Positions 35,348 to 45,375 of a DNA stretch of 64,000 nucleotides are shown here, piece after piece; the stretch's first letter is position 1, and every line of letters starts with the position of its first letter. Below the pieces are notes generated by a model, which searched no databases, was not told the origin of the DNA, and saw only the letters and a list, made by a program, of their open reading frames with translations. Source of the DNA: Acidobacteriota bacterium (GTDB lineage Bacteria; Acidobacteriota; Terriglobia; Acidiferrales; UBA7541). The stretch covers positions 81,480-145,479 of the forward strand of contig QHYZ01000051.1 in assembly GCA_003225295.1 (NCBI GenBank), in the 5' to 3' direction. The translations under genes and the position numbers were made by a program.

Positions 35348-38300
35348 ATGAAACGGCCATCAACTGTCGTCCCGTTTCTGTTGTCTGTTTTGGTCGCGTT
35401 CAGCGGGCACAGCCTGTACGCTCAGTTAGCTGACCGGGCTGAAATTACAGGCATCGTCACCGATACGAGCGGAGCCGCAGTTCCCGATGCCAAAGTGTCG
35501 ATCATCAACCAGGATACTGGCGCGAAAATTGTGGTGGGCACGAACAGTGCCGGCAACTACAGCACGCCGCCACTGCCTATAGGTACGTACACCATCGAGG
35601 TGGAAAAAGAGGGCTTTAAACATGCCACCCACCCGGGCATCGTGCTGAGCGGCGCGCAGAGTTTCCGCCAGGATGTGAAGCTCGAAGTGGGTGCGGTGAC
35701 CCAGTTCGTCGAGGTCGAGGGCGGCTTAGAGCAGATTAACACCGAGAATGCGACGGTGTCTCACACGATCGGTTCCACCTACTATCGCGATCTCCCCGCC
35801 GTGATGGGAGCTGACATCCGGCTGGCCGAATCCCTGCTGCAATTGCAGCCTGGCTTTGTGCCCATGCAGCCGAACGGTGACGCGATCTTCCGCGGCAGCC
35901 AATTTACCTCCCGAATCAACGGCGGCCAGACCATGGCCACAGAAAATTGGTTTGACGGCGCGGCCTTCGGTTATGCGGAAGGTCATCAGGGGACGCAGGA
36001 GAGTTCGGTACCCTACCCCTCGGTGCAAGAAATGACGGTCGTCGAGAATACCTTTTCAGCGCAGTATGGGCACACCAGCGGTGGTTTTATCACCTATGCC
36101 ACGAAATCTGGCACCGATAAACTGCACGGCAACGTATACAATTTCCTGACCACTGACAAACTGGACGCGGCGAATTTCTTCTTGCGCAAGCGCCTTCCCC
36201 TTACTCAGGATAACTGGGGGGCTGCCGTGGGCGGGCCGGTTCCCAAGATTACCTGGGGGGGCAAAACGTTTTGGTTCGTCAACGTGGACGGTCTCGATTA
36301 CCACAGCACGGTCAACACCGGCTTCGTCAACACTCTTCCGACTATGGCCCAGAGGCAAGGCGACTTCAGCGGGACTGGGCTTCTGGACACGACGAGTGTC
36401 GTAGGTCACGATGCGCTGGGCCGCCCCATTTACCAGGGCGAAATCTTTAATCCTGCCACTACGCGGCTGGTCAACGGCGTACCTGTTCGCGATGGCTATG
36501 GATTTGACCCCACCACCGGGCTCCCCATTGCAGGTCAGGCTAACGTCATCCCGGCCAACGACCCGCTACGGAGCTCGTTGGCGGCCTTTACGATTCCCAA
36601 CATCCCGGCGCTCGACCGTGACACGCTGAGGGCCAACGGCTTTGGCGGGAACTCGGACGACAATAACAAGATCGACGTCAGAACTTGGCTGTTCCGTATC
36701 GATCATACGTTCAACAACAAATTCTCGATCAGCAATACCTACTACCAGAACAATCGGCCTCGGACGGCTCACTGTGGCGGGCCGGAGGGCTGCACCACAG
36801 TGCATAACGGACAGACGGATTCTGCGGCGAACGACACGTACATCGGCCAAGGATTCTTCCAGCGCATCACCAACCATTTCGAACACCTGCAGATGAACTG
36901 GGTGATCAAGCCGAACCTCTTCAATCACACTACGCTGGCCTACGACCGCTGGCACATGCAAGGCAACCAGTTATCCGGAGGAGTGGGTTGGAATCAGAAG
37001 CTCGGACTCGGCTTGCCCAATCAGCCCGTATTCAACGGCGCCGGCTTTCCTCAACTTTATTTCAATGGCACGATTGGATACACCCACTACGGCACGCCTT
37101 GGGCGAGCGGCGGGAGCGACATCAACAATCGCTATCAATTTCTCGACGACATCACTTGGATTACCGGTAAGCATACGATCAAGGCCGGAGTGGAATTCCG
37201 CTATATGACCTTCCCGCAAACCGGCTGGGCCGTGAACACCGGCGGCAACTTTAATTTCAACCAGGCCGAAACTGCTGGCTATGATGTGTCGGGCGCACAG
37301 TGTGCAGGAGGTTGCATTTTGAACAGTTCGACCGGGAACGAGTTCGCTTCCTTCATATTGGGCCAGGTGGACAGCGCCAATTTCTCCGCACCGTTCAGCT
37401 ATATGCCCAAGATGAAGTATGGCTCTCCCTGGATCAACGACGACTTCAAGTTGACGCCCAAGCTCACCCTGACCTTCGGTCTCCGATTCGACTGGCAATC
37501 AGGGCTGTCGGAGCAGCATGGAAAGTTTTCCACATTCGATCCTACCGCCGCTAACCCTGTCGGCCATCTTGGCGCGACGGTATTTGGCAGCAGCAAGGCC
37601 ATTGGGAACAGCAGTTGGAATGTCGGTCCACGCTTCGGCTTTGCCTACCAGATCAAGAACAAAACCGTCATCCGCGGGGGCTACGGGATGTACTATGCCG
37701 GCGCGCAGGCGGACTCGTGGGATCCCTACCCTGTGGACGGTTACCAAACCAACCCGACGGCGCCGAATATCACCAACGGGCGATTCCCGGCGTTCTATTT
37801 CAACGGGACCCAACCTTGTCCGACTCAGGTGACAACGCAAAACGTTTCCTGCGGATGGCCGACAGGCTCTATCGTCCTCCCGCCTCAACTGCGGGCCGAC
37901 GTGGCGAATCGCGGAAACCCCGTAGGTGTGGATCCCAAGACTTACACCATGCCCCGGTATCAGAACTGGTCGATCTCGTTCCAACGCCAACTGACCGAAA
38001 ACATGGCGATCGATATCGCTTATGTAGGTAACCACGGGACGCGGCTGATTGATGGCCGCAGCGCCGCCGGAGTATACGACAACATGAACCCCGGCAGCGT
38101 GCTCGCTTTGGGAGCGGGCGTTCTCGGGGCGGGCTTCACCGACGGTGTGCCTGACGCGACAGCGGCGGCGGCTGGATTTACGACTCCCCCTTATCCGGGG
38201 TTCTCGGGAACAGTGGCCCAGTCCTTGCGATCGTGGCCGCAGTACCAGCAGATTAACTGGCGCTATTTCCCTTTGGGCAATAGCCACTACAACGCACTCC

Positions 38301-39031
38301 AGGCTTCCTTTGACCGGCGCATGAGCCACGGCCTGCAGCTCCGTGTTGCTTACACCTATTCCAGGCTGATGAACAACGGCTCGGAAACCGGGTTAGGTGC
38401 CGGTGGCCCTCCGGTGCAGAATCCGAGCGATATGCGCAATCTTTATAGCGTCAGCTCCGACGACGTGCCAAACATATTCACGTTCGGCTGGGTTTACCAG
38501 TTGCCCTTCGGCAAAGGCAAGCCGCTCGGAAGGAACGCGTCGGGGGTTTTGGATAAGGTCATCGACAATTGGCAAATCTCGGCGACGCAGACTTACCAAT
38601 CTGGGAGGCCGCTGTCCATCACGACTGCGAACAATCTTGGCGGGTACCTCTTCAACTATGCAAAGTTTCCCAATAAAGTCGGGAACGGACTGACGGGAAC
38701 GTTTAAGGATCCGGCCACCGATAGCTATCTCAACCAGGCAGGATGGACCGACCCTGGCGCGCTTGCTTTTGGTAACGCTCTCCGCCAGGATGAGAACGTT
38801 CGCGGTTTTCGGTACTTCAACGAGGACTTCTCTATCTTCAAGGACACTCACTTCGGCGAGGGCCGATACGTGCGGTTCCAAGCCGATGCAGGCAATGTTC
38901 TCAACCGTGTTTTCTTCTGCCCCGTGGATCAGTTCTGGTTGCCCAATAACGGCAACTCCAACTTTGGCCACACCGGCAGCCAGTGCAATATACCGAGGCG
39001 AGTCCAGCTCGGGCTGCAGATTTTCTTCTAG
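35348..39031 (+). CDS. TonB-dependent receptor with carboxypeptidase-regulatory-like domain
   Basis: A 1227-residue outer-membrane receptor. The start at 35348 follows GGGGAGG and gives the signal peptide STVVPFLLSVLVAFSGHSLYAQ. CarbopepD_reg-like segment: ITGIVTDTSGAAVPDAKVSI ... GNYSTPPLPIGTYTIEVEKEGF (about residues 32-105). Plug and barrel follow (YRDLPAVMGADIRLAESLLQLQPGF; GHTSGGFITYATKSGTDKLHG). The C-terminus ends QLGLQIFF, a typical barrel-closing strand. It is under two operators and a good promoter. It converges with the CRTAC1-TPR pair at 39164-42641. Substrate unproven; the setting suggests arabinan oligomers. Confidence 0.92.
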   Translation: MKRPSTVVPFLLSVLVAFSGHSLYAQLADRAEITGIVTDTSGAAVPDAKVSIINQDTGAKIVVGTNSAGNYSTPPLPIGTYTIEVEKEGFKHATHPGIVLSGAQSFRQDVKLEVGAVTQFVEVEGGLEQINTENATVSHTIGSTYYRDLPAVMGADIRLAESLLQLQPGFVPMQPNGDAIFRGSQFTSRINGGQTMATENWFDGAAFGYAEGHQGTQESSVPYPSVQEMTVVENTFSAQYGHTSGGFITYATKSGTDKLHGNVYNFLTTDKLDAANFFLRKRLPLTQDNWGAAVGGPVPKITWGGKTFWFVNVDGLDYHSTVNTGFVNTLPTMAQRQGDFSGTGLLDTTSVVGHDALGRPIYQGEIFNPATTRLVNGVPVRDGYGFDPTTGLPIAGQANVIPANDPLRSSLAAFTIPNIPALDRDTLRANGFGGNSDDNNKIDVRTWLFRIDHTFNNKFSISNTYYQNNRPRTAHCGGPEGCTTVHNGQTDSAANDTYIGQGFFQRITNHFEHLQMNWVIKPNLFNHTTLAYDRWHMQGNQLSGGVGWNQKLGLGLPNQPVFNGAGFPQLYFNGTIGYTHYGTPWASGGSDINNRYQFLDDITWITGKHTIKAGVEFRYMTFPQTGWAVNTGGNFNFNQAETAGYDVSGAQCAGGCILNSSTGNEFASFILGQVDSANFSAPFSYMPKMKYGSPWINDDFKLTPKLTLTFGLRFDWQSGLSEQHGKFSTFDPTAANPVGHLGATVFGSSKAIGNSSWNVGPRFGFAYQIKNKTVIRGGYGMYYAGAQADSWDPYPVDGYQTNPTAPNITNGRFPAFYFNGTQPCPTQVTTQNVSCGWPTGSIVLPPQLRADVANRGNPVGVDPKTYTMPRYQNWSISFQRQLTENMAIDIAYVGNHGTRLIDGRSAAGVYDNMNPGSVLALGAGVLGAGFTDGVPDATAAAAGFTTPPYPGFSGTVAQSLRSWPQYQQINWRYFPLGNSHYNALQASFDRRMSHGLQLRVAYTYSRLMNNGSETGLGAGGPPVQNPSDMRNLYSVSSDDVPNIFTFGWVYQLPFGKGKPLGRNASGVLDKVIDNWQISATQTYQSGRPLSITTANNLGGYLFNYAKFPNKVGNGLTGTFKDPATDSYLNQAGWTDPGALAFGNALRQDENVRGFRYFNEDFSIFKDTHFGEGRYVRFQADAGNVLNRVFFCPVDQFWLPNNGNSNFGHTGSQCNIPRRVQLGLQIFF

Positions 39032-39163
39032 GTAGGCCACACGCCTGGCTGACCGACGTGGTAGGTGGCCCGTAAAGAGCTGGCCGTCCAAGGGCGAGTC
39101 TCGCACTGTGAAAGAACAACGCTGTCGGCCAACCGGAAGTGTCCGGGCGGCGGAGGCAGCTAT

Positions 39164-41038
39164 CTATCGCTTGCCAAATTTCTCGCCTCGAATTATGCCC
39201 TGGCCTTCTTGGACCACGAGCAGTTGATTGGCGCTGACGTTCTTGAACGATTCCAACAGACCCAAAGGCCATCGGACCTCGACCAAGTCCGCCTGGCTCG
39301 CCCGGCTGAGCCCAAAATGCAGGCGAAAGTCATTTTGGGACATGTAACTGGAACCACTCATTACCTCATTTATTTGAGAGTGTTGGCCAGTAACCACTCG
39401 CACGCGAGCGCCAACGGCGCTGCGATTGGACTTGGTTCCGATGCATCTGACCTTCAGCCAGTTGTTCCGTGAGAGGCAATCATTACGGAGCAGCGAGGGA
39501 GCCTCGTTCATGTTGATAATTGCGACGTCCACATCTCCGTCGTTGTCGAAGTCGCCGAAGGCAGTCCCGCGGCTGCTGTGTGGCTGAGTCACAGCCGGTC
39601 CAGTGGCCGAGGTAACATCTGTAAAGCTCCCGTTGCCGAGGTTTCTATAGACAGTCTTTCCCTGCTTGAATGTTACGTGCAGCCTCTTACTGTCGACAGT
39701 GGGGAAGACATGGCCGTTCGACATGAAGATATCCGGCCAGCCGTCGTTGTCGAGATCAAAAAGGCCTACTCCCCATCCCAGGTACTTCGTATTGATGCCC
39801 AGCCCGGCCTGAAAGACAGCGTCATAGAAAGTGCCGTCGCCGTTATTATGGTATAGATTCGCGGTCTGGTCGGCGTAGTTGGTCTTGACGATATCGAGCC
39901 AGCCGTCGCAGTCGTAGTCGCCAACTCCCACACCCATGCCGCCCTGCGCCGTCCCATTCTCATTAAGCGCGCAGCCGAGCTCGGCTCCCAGCTCTTCGAA
40001 TGTCCCATCTTGATTATTGTGATAGAAACGGCTTGGCACGGAATCGCACGCCACGTAAATGTCCGGCCAGCCGTCGTTGTCAAAGTCCGCCGCACACACG
40101 CCTAGTCCGTAGGATCCCACTGGTACCCACTGATCGCTGACAGATATCGGCGCCACGGGCCCGCGCGGGATCGTCACACCCGAGCGCTCGGAGACATCCT
40201 CAAACGTTCCGTCGCCGCGATTGTGGTACAAGATGTTTGTCCCCCCGCCCATCCCTTGCGGCCCGCACGCGACGGACAAGCCATAATATCTGCAGTACTG
40301 GTTCTCGCCGGGTTGCGGTGCCCCTTGAGGATTCAAATTGACATAGTTTGCAACAAACAGGTCGAGGTGGCCGTCACGGTCGTAGTCTACAAAACAGCAA
40401 CCGGTGTTCCACCGTCGCGCTGGACCGTTCTGCTCAAGGCCGGCCTTTTGCGTAACATCGGTGAACGTCCCGTCTCCGTTGTTGTGGTAAAGGACGATTC
40501 CACCCCAATAAGTCACGACCAGATCGTCATATCCGTCGTTGTCATAATCTCCGACGCAGCACCCTTGGCCCCATCCCGATCGAAGCAGTCCAGCTTTCTC
40601 CGTTACGTCCGTAAAGGACCCATCGCGGTTATTGTGAAACAAAAAGTTCGAAGGTTGATGTTGCGGCGAGATGCCCTCAAATCTCGTCCCATTCACCATA
40701 AAGATGTCCAGCCAGCCATCGTTGTCGTAATCGAAAAGGGCAACACCACATCCCGTTTCCTCCAGGAGCCAGCGCTTGTGGGTGCCACCGCCGAAAACAT
40801 TGATTGCTCGGCCTAAGCCAGCCTGAGCGGCAACGTCTGTGAAATGAAATCCCGTCACATGGTCTGCGCTGCTCGCGGGTTTCCGGCTGGCAGGTGATGC
40901 CGACGATCTTTGAAGTGTCGCGGCATCACGCAGTCCTCTTAATAGGATGGACGCGGGCACTGCTGAGCCCAACCAGCCAAGTTGACGGAGAAACTCGCGC
41001 CGTGATCCTGAAAGGTTGCTGCGTTCGCAAAGGCTCAT
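39164..41038 (-). CDS. CRTAC1-family protein (FG-GAP/VCBS + ASPIC/UnbV), Tat-exported
   Basis: A 624-residue protein. The Tat signal is SGSRREFLRQLGWLGSAVPASILL. Calcium-loop repeats of the type DYDNDGWLDIFMVNGT, DYDNDGYDDLVVTYWG, DYDRDGHLDLFVANYV, DFDNDGWPDIYVAC, DYDCDGWLDIVKTNY and DLDNDGWPDIFMSNG are spread through the protein. The C-terminal ASPIC/UnbV domain starts near NNWLKVRCIGTKSNRSAVGARV and ends WPLGLLESFKNVSANQLLVVQEGQG. The start is 4 bases downstream of the TPR gene's stop (41043), so the two form an operon. Function within the family is unproven. Confidence 0.9.
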   Translation of the reverse strand: MSLCERSNLSGSRREFLRQLGWLGSAVPASILLRGLRDAATLQRSSASPASRKPASSADHVTGFHFTDVAAQAGLGRAINVFGGGTHKRWLLEETGCGVALFDYDNDGWLDIFMVNGTRFEGISPQHQPSNFLFHNNRDGSFTDVTEKAGLLRSGWGQGCCVGDYDNDGYDDLVVTYWGGIVLYHNNGDGTFTDVTQKAGLEQNGPARRWNTGCCFVDYDRDGHLDLFVANYVNLNPQGAPQPGENQYCRYYGLSVACGPQGMGGGTNILYHNRGDGTFEDVSERSGVTIPRGPVAPISVSDQWVPVGSYGLGVCAADFDNDGWPDIYVACDSVPSRFYHNNQDGTFEELGAELGCALNENGTAQGGMGVGVGDYDCDGWLDIVKTNYADQTANLYHNNGDGTFYDAVFQAGLGINTKYLGWGVGLFDLDNDGWPDIFMSNGHVFPTVDSKRLHVTFKQGKTVYRNLGNGSFTDVTSATGPAVTQPHSSRGTAFGDFDNDGDVDVAIINMNEAPSLLRNDCLSRNNWLKVRCIGTKSNRSAVGARVRVVTGQHSQINEVMSGSSYMSQNDFRLHFGLSRASQADLVEVRWPLGLLESFKNVSANQLLVVQEGQGIIRGEKFGKR

Positions 41039-41042
41039 GAAA

Positions 41043-42641
41043 TCAGTCGGGTAACAGCAATCGGAGCTTCAAGTCGGTCTGAGAACTCCGCTCTGCTTCC
41101 AGCTTGCGTGACTCGGCAAACTGATTATCCGATTCTGCGGTTTTGCCTAGACGGCGAAACAACAATCCGAGCTGATAGTGGGCTTGTACGGACCCGGAGT
41201 CGAGCGAGATCGCGCGTTCGAGATCTTGTTGAGCTTCGTCATAGTTGTGCTGCCTTAAGAGTATGCTCCCGAGCTTGACGTACGAAGGCGCGTGCCGGGG
41301 ATGGCCCTTAAGCAGATCGCGAAACACCGCGACAGCCCGATCGTCCTGGCCGAGGGCGTCATAAGTAAGGCCCAAGTAGTAGGAAGCCGCAACCTGATCG
41401 GGCTGCGCTCGCAGGCTTTGTCTGAGCGAGGACTCGGCCTCAGCGTACTTGCCTTGCAGGTAGTCCACTGCCCCCATCGAGTATTTCAGGACGGCATCGT
41501 GGGGATGCTTTTGCAGAAGCCGCGCGAAAAGCGACGCAGCATTGGAGAGGTTGCCTTGAGCGACGTTGGCGGAAGCCAAAACATAAACGTACGGATCCCG
41601 CTCTGGTTTCAGGGCGGCGGCTTTTGCGAGCGCAGGCAAAGCATCCTCTAGCAGATTGCGTTGCAAGCACACTTTTCCGAACTCGAATAAGATTTCGGGG
41701 TCTTCAGGAGCCAGTTGTTTCGCCGCGACCAGGAACGCCAAAGCCTTCTCCGTATTTCCTTGCCGCTCCGCGATCTCGGCAAGGCTCTGGTCACAGTCCG
41801 CGCACGCGGGGTTCAAATCGAGCGCGCGTTGAAAGTTCTGCTCTGCCCGGTCCAGAATTCCGAGGGACATGTAACTTTTTCCAAGCTTGAAGGCGAGTGT
41901 GGAGGAGGGATGCGCGGCGATTTTTGCTTCTTCGGCTTCGAAAATTTGTTTCGCCTCGAGGGTCATACCGAACATCGCCAAAACATTGCCAAACTCAAGC
42001 GACGACTCATCGGACGGCGCGGACAACTGCTCCCAGTTACGAGCAAGAGCCTCTAGCTCTTCCTGTCTTCCTAACGAACCATAGTCCGTGGCCAGCAACA
42101 GGATACCGTCATCGGACCCGCTCAATTGAGCCACGATTGGGCCCGCCGCATCCAAGGATCGCCGATAGTTATGAAGAGATGCTTCAACCTTGGCCAACTC
42201 GAACCGAGCGTTAAAGTTCCCGGGATCGAGTCGCACAGCTTCCTGAAAGCTTTTCCTCGCCAACTCGGGTTTACCCTGCAACAAGCACGCATTCCCCAGA
42301 CTCGTTCGAGCACCCACCAAATGAGGATTGAGCGCTAGGGCCTGGGTCAGAAAGCTCGCGCTCTCTTCATACCTGCCCTCCTGCAGCCGAATTGTACCCA
42401 GCATCGCAAAAGCCAGCGCTCGCGTGGTCGGATTTCCCAGCGCCTGGCGCGCTTCGGTTTCCGCCTGGTCCACTTGTCCCTGGCTCAGGAGGCGCGCCGC
42501 CATCTCAATATGGTTGAGTTGTGCCAAGCCGATGCTTGGCAAGATCAGAAGTGCAAGACACAGTTTGTACCAGTGGACTGCGGGCCTAACCCGGCAAGCG
42601 CAGTGCCGAAGGATCTCTGTGCGTTCACCAAAACTGCGCAT
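41043..42641 (-). CDS. Secreted TPR protein, operon partner of the 39164 CRTAC1 gene
   Basis: A 532-residue protein. The signal segment YKLCLALLILPSIGLAQ sits at about residues 25-41, which is unusually far from the chosen start, so translation may begin later. The mature part contains at least a dozen TPR units (for example GARTSLGNACLLQGKPELARKSF; AHYQLGLLFRRLGKTAESDNQF). Units near residues 230-290 include a Cys pair in LNPACADCDQSL. It precedes the CRTAC1 gene by 4 bases on the same strand. The pairing repeats the gene order seen at 16-20 kb. Confidence 0.85.
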   Translation of the reverse strand: MRSFGERTEILRHCACRVRPAVHWYKLCLALLILPSIGLAQLNHIEMAARLLSQGQVDQAETEARQALGNPTTRALAFAMLGTIRLQEGRYEESASFLTQALALNPHLVGARTSLGNACLLQGKPELARKSFQEAVRLDPGNFNARFELAKVEASLHNYRRSLDAAGPIVAQLSGSDDGILLLATDYGSLGRQEELEALARNWEQLSAPSDESSLEFGNVLAMFGMTLEAKQIFEAEEAKIAAHPSSTLAFKLGKSYMSLGILDRAEQNFQRALDLNPACADCDQSLAEIAERQGNTEKALAFLVAAKQLAPEDPEILFEFGKVCLQRNLLEDALPALAKAAALKPERDPYVYVLASANVAQGNLSNAASLFARLLQKHPHDAVLKYSMGAVDYLQGKYAEAESSLRQSLRAQPDQVAASYYLGLTYDALGQDDRAVAVFRDLLKGHPRHAPSYVKLGSILLRQHNYDEAQQDLERAISLDSGSVQAHYQLGLLFRRLGKTAESDNQFAESRKLEAERSSQTDLKLRLLLPD

Positions 42642-42810
42642 GTTTGTTCATAATAGCAATCCGCCACAACCTGGGCAACTTCTGAAACTTGTGAGCCTAC
42701 GAGCACACGAAAGTATTGTGAGCGTGCACCCGCCGGTGTAAATTCTCTTGTCTACCAGGTCGCGGTATTCTACGAAAGTCGTGCAGCTATCTGGGGAGCT
42801 CCACAGCTTA

Positions 42811-44547
42811 ATGCTCAAAAGAGGGCCGCACATCCCTTCGCGCCGTGCCTTCCTGAAGCGTCTGTCCGCAGCGCTCGTTGCCGGCCATCTGCCACGCTTC
42901 CCATGGTCATTCTGCCTTGCAACCCCTCAAAGCGGTGGCAAGTTCCCGTTTGCGCTTGTCCCCCCTTCGGTGAGCGGGATTAGCTGGGTACACCACAATG
43001 GGCGCTCCCCAGAGATGTACCTGCCGGAAACTGTGGGCGCTGGGTGCGCATTCATCGATTATGACAGCGACGGCTGGATGGACATTTTCCTGGTCAACAG
43101 TGGCAAGTGTGATTTCTTCGACCCCCAGCCACCCCTCCGCAACGCGCTATACCGGAACAACCGCGACGGAACATTCACTGACGTAACCGAAAAGGCCGGG
43201 GTCGGCGGCAGCGGGTATGGCATGGGCGTAGCGGTCGGCGATTACGACGGCGACGGCTTGCCCGACCTCCTCGTGACACAATACAACGGCGTGATTCTCT
43301 ATCACAACAACGGTGACGGCACGTTCACCGATGTGACCCGCAAAGCCGGCCTGCCCACTAAGGGCTGGGCATCGAGTGCGGTCTGGTTTGACTATGACAA
43401 CGACGGAAAACTCGACCTCTTTGTCTGCCGGTTTGTGGATTTCGACAAGTCCAAGAACAAGTTTTGCGGCAACCGTGAGAGCGGTGACCGCTACTACTGC
43501 ATCCCGCGCGTTTACGACCCAATGCCCAGCTGGTTGTTCCACAACAATGGCGACGGCACTTTTACAGACGCCAACAACGAGTCTGGGATCTCGAAGTCTT
43601 TCGGCAAGGCTTGGGGCGTAGTCGCCTGCGACATCAATAACGATGGGTATATGGATCTATTTGTTGCCAATGACACGGTGGCGAACTTTCTATTTGTTAA
43701 TCGCGGTAATGGAAAATTCGAGGAAATAGGCTTGCAGTCCAACGTGGGCTACAGCGTCGAGGGGCGCGCCCGGTCCGGGATGGGCGCGGACTCCGCCGAC
43801 TACGACCAAGACGGCTGGATGGACCTGTTCGTCACTAACGTAGATCAGGAGATGTATTCCCTCTACCACAACAATCGCGATGAGACCTTCGACGATATGG
43901 CTATCCCTTACGGCATCGGCAAGGTCACGCTGCACATGAGCGGGTGGGGCGTGAAATTCTTCGATTACGACAACGACGGCACCGCCGACCTTTTCCTGGC
44001 GAACGGCCACCCTGACGACAAAATCCAGCAGCATTCCAGCGAAGTGAAATACCGCGAGCCTATGTTGCTCTTTCACGGCACGGGAAGGGGATTCGAGAAC
44101 GTGACGGCCGGTAGCGGCCCCGTTTTCTCAAAACCGTATGCAGCGCGCGGCATGGCGGTGGGCGATTTCAATAACGACGGCGCCCTCGATGTGCTGGTCG
44201 CAATCAACAACGGATCGCCTCTGCTACTTAAGAATCAGGTTGGCCGGCTAAACCATTGGTTGGGTGTGAGACTGGTCGCGAAGCGAGCCAATCCTGACGC
44301 CGTGGGCACGCTGATTACCTGGCAAGCCGGAGACCTGAAGCGGTCACACTTCAAGACGGGGGCGGGAAGTTATCTGGCCTCTCACGATCCACGTGTGGTG
44401 TTGGGCATTGGCAGACGTACCCAGATCGACTGGGTGGAAGTCAAGTGGCCGCTGCCAAGCGGCCGCCTGGAACGCTTCACCAATCTGCCCCTCGATCAGT
44501 ACATCACACTGGTGGAAGGGCAAGGGGACCTGCTGCGAAAACCTTGA
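42811..44547 (+). CDS. CRTAC1-family protein, divergent ASPIC domain, Tat-exported
   Basis: The 42811 start is chosen because GGAG lies about 11 bases upstream and it places the Tat signal ([19 protein letters not shown]) near the N-terminus; 42748 is an alternative. The 578-residue protein contains FG-GAP loops [78 protein letters not shown] and [15 protein letters not shown]. In the C-terminal ASPIC/UnbV-like domain the usual KSNRSAVGARV is replaced by [11 protein letters not shown], so its binding surface probably differs from the two other family members here. It is divergent from the TPR-CRTAC1 operon. Confidence 0.85.
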   Translation: MLKRGPHIPSRRAFLKRLSAALVAGHLPRFPWSFCLATPQSGGKFPFALVPPSVSGISWVHHNGRSPEMYLPETVGAGCAFIDYDSDGWMDIFLVNSGKCDFFDPQPPLRNALYRNNRDGTFTDVTEKAGVGGSGYGMGVAVGDYDGDGLPDLLVTQYNGVILYHNNGDGTFTDVTRKAGLPTKGWASSAVWFDYDNDGKLDLFVCRFVDFDKSKNKFCGNRESGDRYYCIPRVYDPMPSWLFHNNGDGTFTDANNESGISKSFGKAWGVVACDINNDGYMDLFVANDTVANFLFVNRGNGKFEEIGLQSNVGYSVEGRARSGMGADSADYDQDGWMDLFVTNVDQEMYSLYHNNRDETFDDMAIPYGIGKVTLHMSGWGVKFFDYDNDGTADLFLANGHPDDKIQQHSSEVKYREPMLLFHGTGRGFENVTAGSGPVFSKPYAARGMAVGDFNNDGALDVLVAINNGSPLLLKNQVGRLNHWLGVRLVAKRANPDAVGTLITWQAGDLKRSHFKTGAGSYLASHDPRVVLGIGRRTQIDWVEVKWPLPSGRLERFTNLPLDQYITLVEGQGDLLRKP

Positions 44548-44595
44548 TCAGTTCGAGTCTCTGTGAGCAGGTTTTCGCCGCTGCGCCGCCAGCGC

Positions 44596-45198
44596 CTAGT
44601 GCGGAGCCGTGAAATGGGCCTGCAGGGTTGAAGCGATGGACGTCTCAAAGTTGTTGTTTGACTCCAACTCCCAATATTCCCGCTGCTGCGCGAACTGATC
44701 CCCGTTTTGGCCGTAACCGCGGAAGCTGGCACGAATCACCGTGCGTGCAAACCCGTTTGCCACTTGCACGGTAACGACGCGCAAGAGAACTACTCCTCCT
44801 GTCCAGCTTATCCTGGCCATACTTGTACTTCTTTTAGTAGTGCCCAGCAGTTCGTCTTTATTGAGCTCCCGCGCGATCGTCCAGGAGTCTTCGGTCACAC
44901 GTTCCTGGCTGATTTTCCATTGCTGACTCCGGGTGTATGCCTGTAAGTATTCTTGAATCTCCAGCGGGGGGAAGGCCAGTTCGATGCAAGCCCCAGCTTT
45001 TTGTGGTTCTTCCTGTGCATGCTTCGGCCGCTTCTTCTTGGCCTCTGGTCCGGCACTGTCCCACCCCTCCGCGCACGACCTGACGACGACACTCGTCCCC
45101 GTGTCTTGGTGAGGCACAGCTACTGACACCGACATCAGCAAGGAAAACAGGAGATGAACCATTATCGGCATAGTGTACCGAAGAATTTCGATCAGCAC
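44596..45198 (-). CDS. Exported hypothetical protein
   Basis: A 200-residue frame. A hydrophobic stretch PIMVHLLFSLLMSVSVAV (about residues 11-28) suggests a signal peptide, preceded by three possible Met starts (45198, 45171, 45162), none with a clear ribosome site. The remainder is soluble, contains one lysine-rich patch (KKKRPKHAQEE) and a C-terminal half with many beta-type residues (GGVVLLRVVTVQVANGFARTVIRASF). It has no family motif that I recognise. The stop is 48 bases from the stop of the convergent CRTAC1 gene. Confidence 0.5.
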   Translation of the reverse strand: MLIEILRYTMPIMVHLLFSLLMSVSVAVPHQDTGTSVVVRSCAEGWDSAGPEAKKKRPKHAQEEPQKAGACIELAFPPLEIQEYLQAYTRSQQWKISQERVTEDSWTIARELNKDELLGTTKRSTSMARISWTGGVVLLRVVTVQVANGFARTVIRASFRGYGQNGDQFAQQREYWELESNNNFETSIASTLQAHFTAPH

Positions 45199-45375
45199 TT
45201 GTCAAAAAAGAATGCGGGTCCGCTACCGGGACGCACCTACCTCGGCAAGACTGGCTCGTGGACTTAGAACAATTCACCGCGGCCACTGCTACAAGCCCGG
45301 GACCGGCGCGACCAGGGACGTGGTATACAATGGGCGGATTTGTTTTGCGATTGCCATGACCTGGCAGGGGGCAGA

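Noticed and set aside
36261..36276. GCAAAACGTTTTGGTT, resembling the operator core
   Set aside because: It lies within the coding sequence of the second TonB receptor and lacks the outer arms; probably chance.
37838..37850. AAAACGTTTCCTG, resembling the operator core
   Set aside because: Also inside a coding sequence, with only the central bases conserved.
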